From: Linum tenue
Taxonomy: Eukaryota > Streptophyta > Magnoliopsida > Malpighiales > Linaceae
Direction of reading: 5' to 3'
Assembly (NCBI GenBank): GCA_946122785.1
Contig: CAMGYJ010000002.1
Location: 18,946,492-19,010,491, forward strand
Length of the DNA stretch: 64,000 nucleotides
The notes beneath the pieces are model-generated. The model had not been told where the DNA came from. It saw only the letters and a list, made by a program, of their open reading frames with translations, and did no database searches. The stretch's first letter is position 1, and each line of letters begins with the position of its first letter. Position numbers and translations under genes: made by a program. Positions 46,607 through 59,173 of the stretch are shown piece by piece.

Positions 46607-47840
46607 TAGAAAGGAGATGGGTTTTGGATAGATGTCCCAATAGGAGAAGCCATTGAAACGTGAAGAAACACTGATCTGGTCTCTCAGATGCCCGCTTAGG
46701 CGCTTACGGTCGAGTTTCTTTTCGTCTCAAATCCATCCCTTTGCTCTGGCAGGGATGGAAATTGTTACATATGCATACTTGTAGGGGTGGCAATACTACT
46801 GTGGTTTTGTTGTTAAACGGCAAGTCGCACTGAAATCATGTGTTTTTGTGGTTAATCGCAAATCGAATAAGAAGGCCGTTATCTAGTTGCGGTTAGTAAT
46901 ATTGATTGTTTTGAGTTTATTGGTTTAACTGCATTCAGTAAGAACTAATCGTGTGGTTTGTGATTAACCTAGGGCTGGAATAAGAACTTCGGAGGTCCTT
47001 CTTGCATGTACAAGGTTGTCAACTCGCAGGTTGACCAACAGTTTGACCCACTTTGACTTTGGCCCAGTGAGAAAAACGCGTCGCACGCATCTGTTGGGTC
47101 GACCTCTACAAGGTACTGGATTAGAGATTAAATTGTGTCATTTTTTTTTGTTTTGTGAAATGAGCTTCTTTTCCGATTTTTATGTTCGCCTAACTCAACC
47201 TTTGGAATTCTATGTTGAACATTTGAATATTGATGTTATATAAGTGTGTGTGAATTTTCACTATATGCTGGATCTAAGTAGGGCATGTTATTTTGGTGTA
47301 ATATTATATGTTATGACTCATATGTTAAGATGAGATTTGATATAATTTATGAGGATAAGTACAATATAATGACATTTTCCATATTTTCGGGCTAAAACAG
47401 GTGACCTATTAACCGTTGAACCACTAACTCGACTGGGTCCGAATCTGCCCGGGTTGTTGGGCATGTAACGCTAAAAAGATACAAGATTACAAGTACTTAA
47501 CAAGGCGAGGAAGATGAAAATAAAGTAGGCGTCGACATGAAATTAATTTACATCGAAGGTGTCAAAAGGTCAAATGGTTGAATGAGATAAGAGGAAAGGG
47601 ATCCGAATGATTGAAAATGACCCATCCAGTGACCAAGCCCACGCCGAGGCCCACTATTGGATGGTTTAAAGTTATTCACGAGAAGCTTTTGCTTTACCAC
47701 CTACCAAACGTGTGGCCGGCGAGACTTCAATCATTATCCGCCGGTGGGCGTCCGCGTCGGTCATCCGACATCGCGGTCCCGCCTGACGTCTGCCCGTACT
47801 CCTCCTCAGTCATCCCATGGCGCCACAACTGCGTCATCCC
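46607..47840. other. Intergenic spacer with decayed repeats
   Basis: A TAGGGGTGGCAA end near 46783 suggests a broken hAT-type repeat with no partner found. The right part should contain the Nudix promoter. Confidence 0.45.
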
Positions 47841-48201
47841 GCGCCCTTCACAGTCGCAGCTTCTATTGTAGTATCACTACAAGTATTGCATCTGAACGCT
47901 CCACACTCAGAACTCTCACCTGACCCTCGGCGATCGTGCGGGTAAGTGGCAGCGGAGATTGAACTTCTCTCGAATTCCATGATCTCCGGTTTGAATTTTT
48001 CCGCTCCCAAAACTGGATAGATAGTGTTTGTTCGTTTCGTAATTTGAATTCTCAGTTGTTGGAGGGTTGGTGTGCGTAATATGTTTGTTGTATTTGTGAT
48101 TGGAATTTGAAACTCTGCTCGCGCCAGTTTGTGATTTTGATGCATACTTCATGATTGTTATTTGTTCTCGGCAGTTTGCAACCCCGATTGTGGCTGGAAC
48201 T

Positions 48202-51044
48202 ATGTCGGTTTCGATGAACTCCACGGTTGCGAATGGAGCCAAAGATGTCGAGATACTTCCTGCAAGAGATGATGTTCATGGAGGCGTGGTTGTGAATGTT
48301 GTGGAGGCCATGGATCCTGCTCTCTTTCATACCTTGCTTGTAGCTTCCATGTCGCATTGGAAGAAGCAGGTTAGAGGAACTCTCTTTTAGCTCTTTAGGC
48401 ATTGTGAATGTGTGATGGTGGGGAACTGTCTGGTGATTACGAGTTCCAAAACTTGGAATTTGTATGTCCTGTGGGTTTTAGCCATAGGCGTCGTCTAGTA
48501 AACCATTTAGACGCTGAATCGTATGAACAACGCATTAAAAACGTGATTAGGGAGATTAAGGTTTGATGTGCTTTAAGATTGTGTGCAGAAAATGATGGAG
48601 AAAAGTCCTCAGGGAAGCAGTTGTGATGCAAAAACGATACGGCAAATATGGTTATGTTAAACCAGTTCTTTCAAGTATCCTATGACATCTGCTTGCTACT
48701 TAGTATATCTTCGCTATGCATAAACTATTTACAGACATAGTCCAGGCGCTATAATGGCATGAATTGCTTACAAATTGTAATTGGCATCAATGATCTGTGA
48801 ATTCAGGGGAAAAAGGGAGTCTGGATAAAGCTGCCCATTGCAGTGACAAATCTAGTTGAACCTGCTGTCAAGGTAATTATTTCTTCTTTTATATTTCCAC
48901 ATTTGTTCTAGGTAACATGCGAGATCGATTATCATAGGCCATAGGCCAAAAGCATGGAGACCATCATGTTACATCCTCTATATTTTGCGTTTCCCCATTT
49001 TGTTACCATTGTACCGCAGCTTTAACAAATGAACTCCAAAGTAGTTACTTCACTCACGATTAGAGGTGGCAATTAGATCGGATTCGTGGATTCGTGGATT
49101 GGATTGGTGAATCCATGGATCAAATGGATTGGATCCAATGGATTGGTGGATTCATGGATTGGATCAAATGGATTGGTGGATTGATCCATGAATCCAAATG
49201 ACATCCAAGGCTTGGACCAAAATGTAAAATGTGAAAAGTTTTGGTACCAAAATGTCATAATGAAAAATTTTAGGTACCAAAATGTAATTTTCCAATGATA
49301 TTTTTCGTATAAAAATATAGATTTTAGGTACCAAAATGTAAAATATAAAAAATATATGTACCAAATCATAATTTGTCATTTGGATCCATGGATTGATCCA
49401 TGAATCCACCAATCCAACTGGATTTGGATCAAATGGATTGGATTTAAATGGATTGGATTAGGTGGATAATTTGGTGGATGGATTGGATTGGATTCATGGA
49501 TTTGGATCCTAATTGCCACCTCTACTCACGATTGACAATGGAAGAATGAGTAATTGATTTTCTCGTGGTCTGTCATTCTTACTGAACCAGGAAGGATTTA
49601 AGTATCACCATGCGGAACCAGATTATATCATGCTTGTTCACTGGATACCTGAAACCCCCAGCACCATCCCTGCCAATGCATCGCATAGAGTTGGTGTTGG
49701 TGCCATTGTCTTCAATGATAAAAAGGAGGTACTAAATTTGCTTCCCACCTTATTGTTGTCTCAGCAAGCTCTTCTAGTCCGGTTTGATCTTTGCGTTCCT
49801 GGTGTTACTCTCCTAGTAGTTCTTAGGTACTTGATTTAACTTAATCTTCCCTTCCAGTTACATGAAGCTTATATTTTGGCGAGTAAAATGCACTACTGCA
49901 CCTTATCCCTTGCCCGAAGACATTGTGCTTCTCATGTACTACTTGTCATTTCATTTCGGTTTGTCGTATTCATTTCTAGCCCTCCTTTCTTTAGGTACTT
50001 GTGGTGCAGGAGAAAAGTGGCGTGTTTAAGGGAACAGGAATATGGAAAATCCCTACTGGAGTTGTTGATGAGGTTGGTTTTCCTTGAAGGGGTTTGTTTC
50101 CTCAAATCCCAGTGGTCCAAATACTAAACCCAATCAAATAAGCACTGCTCCACTTGCAGGGTGAGGACATTTTCACTGCAGCGATTAGAGAAGTGAAGGA
50201 AGAAACTGGGGTAAGTTGTCAGCGGTCCTCATACCTTGTACGTTCCTGTTTTGTTACCAGCTCTGATAGCTCGCATGTTTTGTTTCCTATTCGTCAGATT
50301 GACACGGAGTTTCTGGAGATTCTAGCATTCAGGTCTGTAATCGTGCATCTGATGGCCAACATGTCTTCAGCTTTTGAATTATATGCTGAACCTTAAATAG
50401 CGACATTTCACTCAAAAGAGCAGTTGGGTTACTGGCTGAAACTGGTTTGACATTACCTCAATATGCCGTCTCACATTCAAGCAATTATTTCACAGGGAAG
50501 CACACAAAGTATTCTTCAAGAAATCAGATTTATTCTTCATCTGCATGCTGCGTCCACTTTCATCCCAGATTCAAAAGCAGGAGCTAGAGATCGAGGATGC
50601 CCAGGTAAATTCACGTCAGTTCCACTTTCAGGACTCGTAATTCCACATTAGCTGCTTTTTAGACCATACATCACTTGGCTGATATCTACAAAACTAACTT
50701 GTGATGGTGGAATGAATCACTCCATGGTAGCTCAATATAGGCAAGAATGCCAAACGTTGCACTTGATGAATAGGGGGTTTTCTTACTTAATCAAACTGCT
50801 GTTTTTCCCCCTCTCTCTCCAGTGGATGCCATTCGAGAAGTACGCAGCTCAGCCAGTCGCACAAGTCCACGACCTTTTCAAGCTTATAGTTGATCTGTGC
50901 TCAGCAAAGATGGAAAGCAATTACGCGGGGTTTCCCTCAATACCCTTGAGCTCAGCTGCAAATGCCCCGGCAAGTCATCTGTACTCAAATCTCAGGGATC
51001 TGGGTTTGTCAGGTTCTGATGATCATCCCCAGAAAGCGGTTTAG
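48202..51044 (+). CDS. Nudix hydrolase (plant NUDT2/10-like)
   Basis: Eight coding exons, 48202-48369, 48807-48872, 49591-49728, 49995-50072, 50160-50210, 50298-50332, 50496-50604 and 50823-51044, all in phase, give 288 residues. A 5'-UTR intron probably runs 47942-48174 (G|GTAAGT to GGCAG). The Nudix box GVVDEGED-x6-REVKEETGI (about 146-168) fits G-x5-E-x7-REU-x-EE-x-G-U with all metal-binding glutamates. The N-terminal module (LPIAVTNLVEPAV, EGFKYHHAEPDYIMLVHWIP) and the C-terminal WMPFEKYAAQP are typical of the plant NUDT2/5/6/7/8/10 group, which hydrolyses ADP-ribose or NADH. Intron 2 hosts MITE copy B. The closest Arabidopsis relative is not certain. Confidence 0.93.
49061..49524. mobile_element. 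hAT-type MITE, copy B (464 bp), in a Nudix intron
   Basis: TAGAGGTGGCAATTAGATC and GGATCCTAATTGCCACCTCTA ends with a perfect 8-bp duplication CTCACGAT (49053-49060 and 49525-49532). Highly similar to copy A, with small insertions in the ATGGATT-rich flanks. It sits within the intron 48873-49590 and does not disturb splice sites. Confidence 0.9.
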
Positions 51045-51457
51045 TTATCATCTACTTCTGCTTAATGTGTTGTAAGAGAAAAACAAATGAATGATCTAAT
51101 GATCTTTACGTCTCCTTGTCTTGTCCTTTCTTCTACTCTTGTAAGATAACCCCAAAAGTACACCTTATCCGCACCTGTTTTATTTTGTGCAACAATGAAA
51201 GAAGTTACGTCAAACTTGTAGGCCACTTTATCTGTAAACTTGACAGGTGGTCTGCCATGCGGCACAAGAGCCGAACCATGGGAGGGGATTCTTCAAGAAG
51301 ATGGTTCAAAACCCACTACCAGAGAAGACCGGTTCTGGAAACAGAGGTACTTTACTTTCTTCATCACTTTCCCCTTTGTCTCAGCCGCTTCACATTCCCT
51401 TGCACAGAACCCACCAACAACCAAAATTTCTGTACCCTGTCCTCTCCTTTTGTCATC

Positions 51458-51916
51458 ATGAAGTGGGGACAACAGAGTAACATGGTGGTGGGAAGTAAAA
51501 ACCATGGCCTACTCGTTACTATGTTGGTACTAGTTTTCTTTAGCCAGAAATGTCTAGGCAGTAGGAAAGCCAACTGGGATGTTGTACCTCCCGGTTGCAT
51601 CAACTGCACCATCTGCCCTTATGCCTGCCACCCTCTCAATCCGCCGCCACCGTCGCTTGACTACCCAACCGGCGGAGTTCCACCGCCTCCGCCGGTGCTG
51701 CCTTATCCTTCAGATATTGTGCCACCGCCACCACCATTGAATTGCACAACTGTACCAGTCCAGTGCTGTCAATATCCTACTAGTGGTACTACTCCGACCA
51801 TCACCCCTCCCGTTGGGTATGGGTACCAGCCTGTTGATAATAACTCTGCTCCTCTCTCACCCGTCCACTTCATTTCGGTTATGGTATTGTTGTTCTCCAT
51901 TGTTGCTCTGCTCTAG
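51458..51916 (+). CDS. Small secreted proline-rich, probably GPI-anchored protein
   Basis: Single exon. The ATG at 51458 gives 152 residues and an in-frame ATG at 51482 gives 144; both precede the same signal sequence (GLLVTMLVLVFFSQKCLG). The mature part has a Cys-rich start CINCTICPYACHP, Pro-rich blocks (PPPPSLDY, PPPPPVLPYP, PPPPP), a second Cys cluster CCQYP and a hydrophobic tail VHFISVMVLLFSIVALL with a polar upstream site, suggesting GPI anchoring. This fits hydroxyproline-rich cell-wall proteins; the substrate or partner is unknown. The gene starts only about 410 bases after the Nudix stop. Confidence 0.75.
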   Translation: MKWGQQSNMVVGSKNHGLLVTMLVLVFFSQKCLGSRKANWDVVPPGCINCTICPYACHPLNPPPPSLDYPTGGVPPPPPVLPYPSDIVPPPPPLNCTTVPVQCCQYPTSGTTPTITPPVGYGYQPVDNNSAPLSPVHFISVMVLLFSIVALL

Positions 51917-52576
51917 CTTCTTCATCGAAGCTTTTCTTTCATTCCTGGTTTGGATCATCTGGAAAACGAGAGTACTATCTATCTATTCTCTCCAGCTAAT
52001 AAAGTCCTTCAAGAGGGCGCGTAGAACTGTTCCAATGCGTACACGTTTCTGCTGTAATTGTAGAACTAATAAAGCGTTTATTTCAGTGACTGAATTCTGT
52101 GTTGTTTAATTATGTATGCGTTGCATAGTTGATGGAGGTTGTGTCGGTGCGACTCGGTGGATATATGAATCTCTGTTGTATTGGGTTAATTTTGGCTCTT
52201 AGCCATATTGCTCGAAGGTCCAGCTTTATTTAACGACAATGGATGTTGACGTATATTGGTCCAAGTGGACCTTGGATTCATTGAACACCTAGTAAACTCA
52301 TAGGAGTTTGCGATTCAGGCTCATAATCCTACCGACGGGCACCAAGGAAGGGGAAGTTTTCTCGAAATGGCTCTTGGAGCAACGACAACCAATTGGTCAC
52401 TTAATTCCGAAACTATTCCATCTCTATGAGCTTCGTAGGTCCTCTTGAGTGGGTTTTTCTGTGGCCAATTGATGGTGTTAAGGGAGGGGTGTAAATAACT
52501 AAATATGCAAGGTGGAGATGGTAGTTGTGGAGTTGCTTCTTTGTAAGGAAATTAATTGGAAGTGTTGCTGAAGTAG
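51917..52576. other. Intergenic spacer
   Basis: 3' flank of the proline-rich gene. No further gene recognised. Confidence 0.5.
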
Positions 52577-52905
52577 CAACATTGCAACATGACTACTACT
52601 AACACATGAATGATGGAGATCGATCATTGTGGAAGGACACGGCTTTGCTGTCCCCCCGTTATGTTAGTTAAACCCTTTTCTCGGCAGTTGGTAGCATGAT
52701 CGATCGGTCATCATGGCTAATGCTTAAATATGAAATGATAGAGATCGATCGATCAACATTGCAACATGACTACTAACACATGAATGATGGAGATCGATCA
52801 TTGTGGAAGTCCCGCCCGTTATGTTAAACCCATTTATCGGCAGTTGGTAGCATGATCGATATGTCATCATGGCTGGCTAATGCTTAAATGTGAAATGTTT
52901 ACTAA
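52577..52905. repeat. Direct tandem repeat, two units, period about 177 bp
   Basis: CAACATTGCAACATGACTAC recurs at 52577 and 52754. Both units share GATGGAGATCGATCATTGTGG, the GGCAGTTGGTAGCATGATCG segment and GCTTAAATRTGAAATG. Unit 2 lacks a short CACGGCTTTGCTGTCC-like insert. Confidence 0.85.
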
Positions 52906-52999
52906 TTGACTTAAAAAAATAGGACATGCTTCCTAATGGGTGTACCTTTAAAAGTTATAATAGTCTAAAATCAATTAACAGATAGATTGTGTTGTTCAG

Positions 53000-54380
53000 C
53001 CCAATTGGGAATTCTCAGGAGTCGTACGATATTGTTCCGTGTCTGATGGAAGCGTCAATTGTCAAATACCCGAAGGGATTTGTGGTGTATTGTGTAAAAC
53101 TAATGCTTCAAATAGCAATTATCCATACTCTACACGCATTATTGATTCGAGTCTAATTACATATATTTTATCCATCATTTCTCGATCGTTTGACTTGATA
53201 AATCATCGTCTCTCGATCTATTTTACGCTAGGTTGTGCTTCTTTTGTATATTTCAGGTCCTAGCACGTGTGGGAATGTCGAGTACGAATTTCGGGAAGAT
53301 TGGAGGTCGAAAAGCGCCAACAAGTGAAGAAAAGACGAATGTGACAATTGCATGACCGGCGTGAAGATAGGCCGAAACAGAGGGTTTTGTGCGTCTCGCG
53401 AACGTAAAGGTTTTAATGTTCGCCAGAGCGTGTAAATTTACCATAGATCGTGAAGTCGGACAAAAAAACCAGCAGTCACTTACGTTTTTGGCCGAGATCA
53501 CAATCGGGCTTCCAACGTCACGGCTGTGAACAGTTACCGTGAAAATCGATTTTCGGGTTGTATAAAAAGACGACAGCAGGGAGAGAGAAAGTAGAGTTGG
53601 TTTTTGGAGGAGAAATCAATTCTCTCTCTAAGGTTTCGACCCAAAACACTAAAGAGGAGTTCTGATGTGACTGTGTGAGAGAGAGAGAGAGGAAGTTCTT
53701 GAGTGATCTTGGAGTTTACTTGAATGCATTGATCAAGCTTGGAAGGAAGGAATCAAACCTAGAAGAAGATCTCGTGCTCCAATTTGTAATCTCTCTCTTC
53801 TCTGTCTAGAAACTATCCCTCTTCTCTTGGGTTTAAGAATCTTAGGTCTAGGTTTTGGTTTTATGTTGATGTATCATGTATGTGACAAATTTCATGTTTT
53901 TATTGATGATTTTACATAATTGATGGATGTTTAAATGAATGGCATGAGTTGGGTTTTCATAGCATGTCAATTGAGCTTTTGACCTAGGAGGGAGAAAATC
54001 CCCTTAGAGCCCATTCTTGGCATATTCGGGTCACTCCTGTCCTATATTGTTCGGGTAATCCCCGAGGGAGTTGATTCAATCAGTCTACTAGCAATATATG
54101 AAACCCTAGGTTGAATAGAGCACCTACCCATCCATCGATTCGCCTTTCCGGGTCAATCCCGTGGGAGTCTATCTCCTAACGGTAGAGTAATTTTCTTAAC
54201 CACTATCCTAGGTTGGCTAGATAACGAACCATAAATCTGAAGTAAGGTAAGCTTAGATCCTCGTGGTACGATAAATTTTATTACTTGCTTACCCTATGCT
54301 ACGTCCGGTCGTCGGTTATACTTGACCGTTGATTGGGATGTGTAGTTGGAGTTGAGTCAATCATCAATATGAGAAAAGGT
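53000..54380. mobile_element. Probable LTR-retrotransposon remnant (LTR with TATA box)
   Basis: The TATAAAAAG at 53560-53568 is followed by a leader-like purine-rich stretch, GAGAGAGAGAGAG and later repeated segments such as CCGGGTCAATCCC and GGGTAATCCC. This resembles the long LTRs of plant Gypsy elements. No ends, gag or pol are recognised, so the extent is a guess. Confidence 0.35.
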
Positions 54381-54408
54381 GTTGTTATAGTTACATACAG
54401 CCGGTTAT

Positions 54409-54871
54409 TAGGGCTGTCCATTTTGGTTTTGACTGAAACCAATCCGATAAGAAGTTTGATGGTTTTGATTTTTTATTTTAAAATCCTTTAACATCTTAAT
54501 GACTTTTGTTTCAAATATAATTGAGAAACCCCATGAGAAGCCAATAACATTCTAACTAAGTTAATAATCGTCAACAATACACGGAGTCACCAACTTATGT
54601 TTAGTAGATTTCTTTAGTTTTTTTCAATTATCACGCTTCTTGTTGCGTTTTCTAACTCCATTTTTGGACTTTTTTGGACTTTTCAAATGATGGGTTTGAT
54701 TTTTTTTTTTTATTTATTTATCCAAATCAAACCAAAACCGTGAAGAGACTTACCAACCAATAACCTTAACGTCCTTAATGATTTTGATTTTGGTGTATGA
54801 AATTTTGTCTGATTAGGTTTTCGGTTTTTCATGTTTAATGGTTTGGTTAATCAAACCAACCGACAGCCCTA
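54409..54871. mobile_element. hAT-type MITE, about 463 bp
   Basis: TAGGGCTGTCCATTTTGG at the left and, inverted at the right, TAGGGCTGTCGGTTGG. Interior has GGTTTTGATTTT and AAACCAAAACC words. No matching 8-bp flank was found, so the insertion is old or the ends are slightly off. Confidence 0.65.
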
Positions 54872-55384
54872 GACCCTAGTGGCTACCATGTAATCAACCA
54901 AATTGACTAAAGTGTGGCACCTTCACACCGACATTGTAGTAGGGTTTTGTATCAGCAAACTTATATATTTCATTGAATGTACTACATGCAATTAACATAA
55001 AGATTGTGCTGTGCACCCCAATACTATCTTATAAAACAACTAAACAGAAAATCCTCTCAACCAAAGAACTTCAACTATGACCACTGAATATACTGTTTTC
55101 ACAGTCCAAACTCACTGCAATAACCATCTGCTACTCACCAGAGGGAAGAAGAGAAAAGATAAACACACACTAAAGGTACAAGAATACAAGTTCCTCTCCA
55201 TTACAAGCAAGCTCTCTCCCTCACAAACCCTAAACCCAAAACCACACACCAAAAAGAGAAAACAAATGGCACATAAATACCCTTTCCCTTATTCCCCTGC
55301 CCTCAAACAAATAACGAAAATTTTTGAGCCGTGACTTCCCTGATTACATCGATAGAGAGTACATTTCAATGGGGGATATACCAG
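54872..55384. other. 3' flank of the fasciclin-like gene
   Basis: Should hold the 3' UTR of the minus-strand gene. No other gene seen. Confidence 0.5.
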
Positions 55385-56889
55385 CTACAGCAACACCATT
55401 ACTAGTCCTAGGCACAAATTCAACACCACCTGCCCAACACCAGCAAGCCGGCTCAGAGCAGCATTCTCATCTGCAGCCTCCTGATCCTCCGAATCTGCCT
55501 CCGGTCCGTCAGCCGGCGCTGGCGAATCAGCATCGTCGTCCGACGAAGGAGGAGCCTTGCTGCTCTTCTTCTTCTTGCCCGACTTGGGCGCTTCTGCAGC
55601 CTTCTCGGGGGCAGGCGCCGGTGCAGGGGTCGGCGAAGGAGCGTCCTTGAACAGCTCCCTGGGCAACAGCACCTTGTCGATCGTGTACACCGCGAGGGGC
55701 TGCTCGTCGATCAGTGTCCCCGTCACCAATGCGGTGGTGCTCTTCGTCTTCAGGGTCACCTGCTCGCCGTCGTTCTGCACCGTGAAGTCGTACTTGCTTG
55801 CCCCGTCGGTGGCCAGGGTGTTCATCACGCCGTTGTTGGATTTCAGCATCGACATCGACATGTACACCGGAACCCCGAAGAATTCGAGCAGCGAGACCTT
55901 CCCCGCCGCGGTAAGGTTCTTGAATCTGGGCAGGAAGGCCTTGAATGGGTCGTCCATGGGGCAGAACACTGTCAATCCTCCATCCATACTCTCCTGGAAA
56001 AAGAAAAAAAACAGGGGAAATCCGCCATTGTTAATAAACAAATCTTTCCCACTAGATCCCAGTTGAGAAGGAACGGCAATTCAGGGCAACAAAAGTCAAG
56101 CGGGTAACATGGCGTAATTTACGCTTACAAGGCAACAACTACCCAGAAATTGACGGTGGATATAAAATTACCACCGGAATTTCATCAATTGAAAACGAAT
56201 TTGACTGGGTAAAAAATTAGGAGGAAGAAGAAGAAGGGAAATGTGCATACCTGGAAAGTCTTGGAAGCATCAGGATAGGCGAGGAGAGTGTCGGCGAAGA
56301 CCTTACAACCGTGCGCCGACATAATGCCGGTCAAATTCATGGCGGCGGGGGCGGGGGTGGGCGCGGCGGCGACGTCGGAGGGGAGGATCTTGCTGATCTG
56401 GATGACGGAGATGTTGTAGGGAAGCTCCTCGACCCCCTTGACGAAGAAGACGTTGAGGGAGCCGCCGTTGTCCTCGGGGCCGAGGGCGACTTTCCCGCCT
56501 CGAATGTCGGTGATGTTGACGAATCCGGAGGATCCGGGGGCGGATCCGGTGGCCTGGAAGAGGGTGGCGGCGAGGGCGGTGCCGTTGGTGATCTGGTGGA
56601 GCTTCTTGGGGCCGAAGTAGTCGAGGAGGACGTGGAGGGAGAGGATGTTTTTCACGGTGTAGATGGTGGGCCGGGAGGCGAGGAGGGCGTCCATGGCGGC
56701 GTTGTCGACGGCGCAGACGGTGATGGTGGTGCGGCGGTTGATTTCGTCGGCGAGGTGGGTGAGGGTGAGGTAGTGGTTGAAGGTGGAGAACTCCGGGTGC
56801 TTGGCGAGGAGGCGGGTGATGTTGTGGCCGGAGACGGCTGAGAGGAGTAGCGGAGCTAGGAGAAGGAGCAATGCCGCCGACGACCGCAT
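55385..56889 (-). CDS. Fasciclin-like arabinogalactan protein, FLA1/2-type
   Basis: Two exons on the minus strand, 56251-56889 and 55385-55993, joined across GT-AG (CCAG|GTATGC and TTTTTCCAG|GAGAG), give 415 residues. Signal peptide (1-21) is followed by FAS1 domain 1 starting HNITRLLAKHPEFSTF with ITVCAVDNAAM, and FAS1 domain 2 starting NLTGIMSAHGCKVFADTLL with TVFCPMDDPF and ATDGASKYDFTVQNDG. Pro/Ala arabinogalactan-type glycomodules (PAPAPAPEK and others) and a lysine patch GKKKKSSK precede a hydrophobic GPI tail. Strong similarity to AtFLA1 (At5g55730, from memory) in both domains. Such proteins sit on the outer plasma membrane and affect cell adhesion and wall growth. N-glycosylation sites NIT, NLT and NGT are present. 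Confidence 0.94.
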
Positions 56890-57010
56890 TGTGGCGGTTT
56901 CGTTGGGAAGCGAGAGAGAGGGGAAAGGGTGGAGTGAGAGCAGTGGTGGTGGTGGTGATGAAGCAGAGAGGAAAGAGTAGACAGAGACAAGTGCTGCTAT
57001 GTAGGCAAAT

Positions 57011-57017
57011 TTTTATA
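57011..57017 (-). promoter_or_regulatory. TATA box of the fasciclin-like gene
   Basis: TATAAAA on the minus strand, about 122 bases upstream of the ATG at 56889. Confidence 0.55.
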
Positions 57018-58311
57018 TTTAGGGGCAGGGGCAGTCGGGCAGCAGGCAGGGCAGGGGTGTTTCGGGTAATTTGCACGACGTGCTAAAACTTGAGGCTGAC
57101 AAAACGAAACAGAATGTAGATTCGCTCTTCCTTCTTTCCTGTCCTTAATTGTTAATTTATATTAGTCTTGGAACTATTTTTATTTTATATAGGGAAAATT
57201 AGTCTTTGGCTGTTTGCCCTAATTTCTATGCGGTGATTGGTGAACGGGGAATAGTATGATAGTGATTTGATTTTGGAGATATTTAAATTGATGTATTATC
57301 ATTAATATATGTATAACAAAGGTTCAGACTAGTGTATGTCAGTCGTACATTGTACGCTTGTCTAGTTTTATTATTTAGAGCAGGAATTAGCCGAAATTTT
57401 GGGCATGATACTATAACCTAATTTCTAATGGATAAATCTCAGTCCCTAATTCTCTAACCCAAGTCACGAGATTCATTTAGCCTAAAAAATAATAATTGAC
57501 GGTTCTGATTCAGCGAAATATATTGAAGTGCAAAAACCAAGTGTGAACACAGGCCTGCAGCGTACGACTGACGTACGCTAGCCTTTGCCGTATAATAATA
57601 TATATGTATATAGTTAAAATTGGTGTATTATTATTTAAATAAGTTATATTACTTTTTGGATGAAATGTCACATTTATTCTTCGTTTTTTCATATAAGAAG
57701 CAACATATATAAAAATGTAGGGATATAGTTGAAAGAAAAAAAATATTCAACAATCTCAATCAAACGATCTCAATAATCATACAAAAAACTTGATATGTAA
57801 GTATTTAACTATCACTCATTTTGAATGATAGTTTGTGTCACATCAAACAAATAATGCATGTACTTTTTGTGCAAAAAAATTTAAAAAAACAATTCATTGT
57901 GGATAATACATTAATTGTAACTATCTGAACCAAATAATCACCAGAACTAAACTAGTCCTTAGGGCTTGTTTGGCAGTTACCAACTTACCATGGTTAGAAT
58001 TCGATAATTTTATGTTTGGTGTCTTATAAATGAATAGAGTAATTGTTCAAATGGGTGAAATTGAAGAGTAAAGAAATCAGTAGTGTAATTTTATAAATGA
58101 ACAAAATTTGCGAAACCACTTTCTTTGGTCAAAAAATCACGTTTAATATGGAAATTCACATTTACCACATTGTAGATATGAAAAGTCACATTTACCCCCC
58201 AGTATATGCATTCGTTGAATATGTACTTTAGAATTGTAACTATGAAACTCTATCCTTAAATATAGGGGTAGTTTCATGATAAGATTCGCGAAAACATGTG
58301 AAATTGTTGTT
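57018..58311. other. Intergenic AT-rich spacer with a short inverted repeat
   Basis: GTATGTCAGTCGTAC near 57336 is matched in inverted form by GTACGACTGACGTAC near 57560, a possible old MITE of about 250 bp. No gene seen. Confidence 0.4.
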
Positions 58312-58319
58312 ACGAGATT

Positions 58320-59173
58320 TAGGGATGACAATTTCGATCTGACCGGTTTTACCCGACCTGTTTGGTCTGTTTTGGGGCGAGGCGGGGTGGACATGGGTAC
58401 TCTCATCGACCCGACCTACCCTGACCCGTCCCATTCTCGACCCGTTCTTGTCTAAATTACATGTAAGTTTAGTCAAACTACTAAGGATTTTCCTTTTATT
58501 ACATCATATTTTATCTATAATAAAATTGTAAAGGAGTCAAAACCTCAATTTATCCAATAATTGAAATATATTTATCATAATATTGTTTGTTTCCTTGGTC
58601 TTATAATAAAAAGAACACATATTTCTAATGTTTTTCATATAAATTGCATACATATTATGTCGATCTGTCCCAACCCGCGACCCGTGATAAATTACCCGAC
58701 CTAGACCTGACTTGCCACGAGACGGGTCTAGGTACCAAGAAATCCGCCCCGAACCTGCCCCATTGCCTTTCCTACTGACCTGTTTTACCCGACCTGTTTG
58801 ACCTATTTTGGGGCGGGCATGGGTAGTCTCATCGACCCGACCTGCCCTGACCCGCCACATTCTCGACCCGTTCTTGTCTAAATTACCTGTAATCTTAGTC
58901 AAATTACTTAGGATTTTCCTTTTATTATATCATATTTCAGCTATAATAAAGTTGTAAATTAGTGAAAACCTCAATTTTTCCAATAATTTAACTACATTTG
59001 TCATAATATTGTTTGTTTTCTTAGTCTTATAATAAAAATAACGAATATTTATAATGTTTTTCATATAAATTGCATACCCATTGAGTCGATCTGCCCCGAC
59101 CTGGACCCGACCTGCCACGGGACGGGTCTGGGTACCAAGAAACATGCACCGGACCTGCCCATTGCCATTCCTA
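58320..59173. mobile_element. Two tandem hAT-like units, 854 bp together
   Basis: TAGGGATGACAATT at the left and, inverted, TAGGAATGGCAATG at the right are flanked by ACGAGATT/ATGAGATT (58312-58319 and 59174-59181), a near-perfect 8-bp duplication. The interior is two direct copies of about 430 bp, each with CCCGACC-rich ends and a shared AATTGCATAC-type core. A head-to-tail pair within one target duplication suggests duplication after insertion. Confidence 0.7.

Noticed and set aside
56303..57076. Opposite- and alternate-frame ORFs over the fasciclin-like gene
   Set aside because: Low-complexity Gly/Glu or Arg/Pro translations with no domains; GC-bias shadows.
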